NCBI GenBank assembly: GCA_963727045.1
Contig: CAVSES010000001.1
Span: forward strand, 744,001 to 808,000
Direction: 5' to 3'
From: Bog-1198 sp963727045
GTDB lineage: Bacteria > Pseudomonadota > Gammaproteobacteria > Steroidobacterales > Steroidobacteraceae
DNA: 64,000 nucleotides
Numbering within the stretch: the first letter of the stretch is position 1; each line of letters begins with the position of its first letter. Positions 61,585 through 64,000 of the stretch are shown here, piece by piece. Under the pieces are notes generated by a model. That model did no database searches and had not been told where the DNA came from. It worked only from the letters and a program-made list of their open reading frames with translations. The translations under genes were made by a program, and so were the position numbers.

Positions 61585-62913
61585 ATGGCCAGAAAGCTGA
61601 CCAAGAACAACGCGCATTTCAAGCGTGCCGTCAAACGCCTGCCGCTCGGCGTCGCATCGAATTTCCGCTACTGGGGCGAAGATCGCACCATCTACGTGAA
61701 GAGCGGCGCCGGCGCGCGCATCACGGACTTGGACGACAATCAGTATGTCGACTATCGCCTGGGCTACGGCCCGGCGATCCTGGGCTATGCACATCCGGAG
61801 GTCGATCAGGCGGCGCGCGAGGGCATGGCCGTCGGCGGAGTATTCGCGCTGTCGACGGAGCGCGAACTCACGGTCGCTGACCGCATCTCGAAGATGGTGC
61901 CGGCCGCCGAACTCGTTCGCTTCTCCAACTCGGGCACCGAAGCGGTCATGGCGGGATTGCGTCTGGCGCGTGCCTACACCGGCAAGGACGACTACGTGAT
62001 TCTCGAGGGCAGCTATCACGGCCTGTTCGATGCCGCAATGTGGTTCACTCCCATGGACAAGTGGTCGCAGGTGGGCGACCCCGAAGTCAAGCCGTACAGC
62101 GAGGGCGTGCCCATCAGCACCCGCAGCTTCGCCCACTTCGTCCAGGCCAACGACGCGAATCAACTCGAGGATGTGTTCAAGCGCCACTCGCATCGGATCG
62201 CGTGCATGCTGATCGAGCCCATCATGGGCAATTGCCTCGGCATATCCGCGGAACCGGAATATCTGCGCGCGGCACGGGAGCTGTGCGACAAGCACGGCGT
62301 GGTGCTGCTCATCGACGAGGTCAAGACCGGATTCAGGGTTGCGCGCGGCGGCGTGCAGGAGTTGTACGGGGTCAAATCCGACCTCTGCACCTTCGCCAAG
62401 GCCGTGGCCAATGGCTATCCGATCTCGATCCTGGCAGGACGCGAGGAAATCATGCGCAAGATCGGCCGCGGGGTTGCGCATGGGGGCACCTATACAGCGC
62501 ATTCCATCTCGCTGGCGGCAGCGGAGAAGACTCTGCAGATTCTGGACGAAACCGATGCATTGGAGCGGATATCCGATTACGGCACGCGCCTGCGCAACGG
62601 CATGCGCGGCGTGCTCGGAGCCCGCGGGATCGCCCACAGTTTCGTCGGTCATCCATCGATGAGCGGGCTGTACTTCGCGCATGAACCGCCGCGCAATTAT
62701 CGCGCCTGGAAGAGCAGCGATTATTCCTTCTACGACGCCATGGCGCAGGTGCTGCACGACGAGGGCGTGCTGTGCGAACCCGATTCGCGCGAGCCGTGGT
62801 TCGTCTCGGCGGCGCATGATGCATCGTGCCTGGCCGACACCTTGAGAGCGTTCGAAATCGCGGTCGATGCCACCTTGAAATCGGGCGGCGCCGCACACAA
62901 AGTGACTGCTTGA
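61585..62913 (+). CDS. Class III aminotransferase of the glutamate-semialdehyde type
   Basis: The 442-residue protein shows VRFSNSGTEAVMAGLRLARAYTGKDDYVI, the class III block GVVLLIDEVKTGFRVARGG and the PLP lysine in CTFAKAVANGYPISILAG (about 272). It belongs to the HemL-like branch but lacks haem-pathway neighbours, and such paralogues often serve as catabolic aminotransferases or aminomutases. It is divergent from the Rieske oxygenase and coupled to the following flavoprotein by a TTGA overlap. Confidence 0.88.
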   Translation: MARKLTKNNAHFKRAVKRLPLGVASNFRYWGEDRTIYVKSGAGARITDLDDNQYVDYRLGYGPAILGYAHPEVDQAAREGMAVGGVFALSTERELTVADRISKMVPAAELVRFSNSGTEAVMAGLRLARAYTGKDDYVILEGSYHGLFDAAMWFTPMDKWSQVGDPEVKPYSEGVPISTRSFAHFVQANDANQLEDVFKRHSHRIACMLIEPIMGNCLGISAEPEYLRAARELCDKHGVVLLIDEVKTGFRVARGGVQELYGVKSDLCTFAKAVANGYPISILAGREEIMRKIGRGVAHGGTYTAHSISLAAAEKTLQILDETDALERISDYGTRLRNGMRGVLGARGIAHSFVGHPSMSGLYFAHEPPRNYRAWKSSDYSFYDAMAQVLHDEGVLCEPDSREPWFVSAAHDASCLADTLRAFEIAVDATLKSGGAAHKVTA

Positions 62914-64000
62914 ACGGCGGCGCGGCCGGCACGCCTGCGAACCTCGACGCCATCATCGTCGGGGCGGGGCACAACGGCTTGGTGGCGGCGTGCTACCTGG
63001 CCCGATCGGGACTCAAGGTGCTGGTGCTGGAACGTCAGCCCTACATCGGCGGCGCGGCGGTAAGCCGCCGGTTGTACGAGAATTTCACGTACTCGAACTG
63101 CTCGTACGTGTGCAGCCTGCTCCGGCCGGAGATCATCCGCACCCTCGAACTCCCGAAGTACGGACTGCAGGTCATTCCCTACGAAGGCGGATGCACCTTC
63201 ATGCAGGGCGGGGGACATCTGGCCCTGTACGACAATCACGATGCTTTGCGACGCGAAATCGCCAGGCACTCCAGGCGCGATGCGGAAGCGTACGATCGAT
63301 ACTCGCGCGACGTCATGCGCCAGTGCAGATTCATCAAACCCCTGCTGATGCGCGAACCGCCCGATCCCACCTCGTTCAAGCCGAGAGACATCCAGGAGAT
63401 GCTGTATCTGGGCAGGCGCTTCCATGGCCTGGGCGAGGAGCGCATGTACGACACGCTGCGCTTCTGGACCATGAGCGCCGCGGATTTTCTCGACGAATAT
63501 TTCGAGAGCGAAATCGTCAAGGCCCACTTTGCCGGCAGTTCCATCATCGGCACGGCCCTGGGACCGCGTTCGCCAGGCACCGCGTACGTATTGCTGCATC
63601 ATTACATGGGCGATATCGACGACACCGTGGGCGCGTGGGGTTTTGCGCGCGGCGGGATGGGGGCGATTACCCAGGCGCTCGGCGCCTCGTTCGAAGCCAG
63701 CGGCGGCACGATCCGCAGCGCCGCGCCGGTGGCGCAGATTCTGGTGCGCAACGGCCGCGCGTGCGGGGTGGCACTGGCGGACGGAGAGGAGATTCGCGCG
63801 CCGCTGGTCGTTTCCAATCTGGACGTGCGCCGGACATTTCTCGACACGATGGACGCGAAGGACCTGCCGGACGAGTTCCTGCGGCAGGTCAGGAACTTCA
63901 AGATTCGAGGTTCCTCGGGAAAATTGAATATTGCGCTGGACGGCCTGCCGCGTTTCCCCGCCATACCGCCGGGCTCGCCTTGCACGCGCGGCGACATGCA
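62910..64000 (+). CDS. FAD-dependent oxidoreductase, phytoene-desaturase-like (3'-truncated by window)
   Basis: The frame is open to the window edge (about 363 residues seen). TTG overlapping the preceding stop is the likely start. The FAD-binding motif reads AIIVGAGHNGLVAACYLARSGLKVLVLE followed by GGAAVSRR, the GAGHNGL subtype of the phytoene dehydrogenase/amine-oxidase superfamily (COG1233). A second FAD block WGFARGGMGAITQALGASF lies at about residue 245. It probably oxidises an amine or alcohol product of the island. Confidence 0.88.
   Translation, partial: MNGGAAGTPANLDAIIVGAGHNGLVAACYLARSGLKVLVLERQPYIGGAAVSRRLYENFTYSNCSYVCSLLRPEIIRTLELPKYGLQVIPYEGGCTFMQGGGHLALYDNHDALRREIARHSRRDAEAYDRYSRDVMRQCRFIKPLLMREPPDPTSFKPRDIQEMLYLGRRFHGLGEERMYDTLRFWTMSAADFLDEYFESEIVKAHFAGSSIIGTALGPRSPGTAYVLLHHYMGDIDDTVGAWGFARGGMGAITQALGASFEASGGTIRSAAPVAQILVRNGRACGVALADGEEIRAPLVVSNLDVRRTFLDTMDAKDLPDEFLRQVRNFKIRGSSGKLNIALDGLPRFPAIPPGSPCTRGDM

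Noticed and set aside
61585..62913. GSA-type aminotransferase as HemL of haem synthesis
   Set aside because: It is embedded in an amine-catabolic island under a shared operator with a Rieske oxygenase, with no haem genes nearby.
1..64000. CRISPR arrays, insertion sequences, integrases, prophage genes
   Set aside because: Looked for throughout; no regularly spaced repeats, transposase or integrase motifs were seen.

Overview
The window is high-GC, densely coded DNA from a Pseudomonadota bacterium, most likely a gammaproteobacterium. The reasons are a complete System I cytochrome c maturation operon in the order ccmABCDEFGHI, an RND and an EmrB-type efflux system, outer-membrane Omp85 and periplasmic proteins, and frequent GTG and TTG starts. 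The genus cannot be fixed from the sequence alone. No transposase, phage gene or CRISPR array was recognised.

Layout. 0-1.1 kb: 5' part of a secreted M28 peptidase, a candidate small RNA with its own promoter and terminator, and tRNA-Cys. 1.1-7.3 kb: a cytochrome b561-like protein, then a tight six-gene operon (Rieske oxygenase, CDP-alcohol phosphatidyltransferase, 2OG-Fe(II) oxygenase, LPG-flippase-type membrane protein, NTP transferase, Omp85 barrel). This looks like an uncharacterised lipid-headgroup or phosphodiester pathway. 7.4-9.9 kb: a leftward operon of cupin, double thioredoxin-fold protein and metallo-beta-lactamase-fold hydrolase. 10-11.1 kb: a class III nucleotidyl cyclase and a tRNA-Leu(UAA) gene split by a 230-nt group I intron. 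11.5-25.3 kb: an accessory stretch of scattered single genes, hypothetical proteins, long gaps and gene remnants. 25.5-33.4 kb: reductase, SRAP protein, ABC exporter, OYE/Fe-S flavoprotein, MFS carrier and aquaporin. 33.6-42.1 kb: ccmABCDEFGHI followed directly by an acyl-CoA dehydrogenase. 42.1-49.4 kb: RND adaptor and a doubly frameshifted RND pump, marR-emrB, a CBS-domain protein and crcB.

49.4-64 kb is an amine-metabolism island: two linked class III aminotransferases, a DmpA/BapA-type aminopeptidase, a polyamine-type binding protein, an HD-domain protein with diiron-oxygenase ligands, two polyamine-type permeases, a regulator, an aldehyde dehydrogenase, a Rieske oxygenase, a GSA-type aminotransferase and a phytoene-desaturase-like flavoprotein. 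Its regulator (56890-58527) is the most unusual gene here. A BetI/TetR-type repressor is fused in one frame to a full-length but catalytically dead Rieske-oxygenase-like domain, apparently related to the working Rieske oxygenase next door. Two near-identical operators of the form TTAWATGAYCATATAAT, each embedding a perfect TATAAT -10 box, sit in the divergent promoter region of that oxygenase and the GSA-type aminotransferase, with a weaker match at the regulator's own promoter. I propose that the dead enzyme domain senses the amine substrate and relieves repression of the uptake and catabolic genes. That is inference, not demonstrated.
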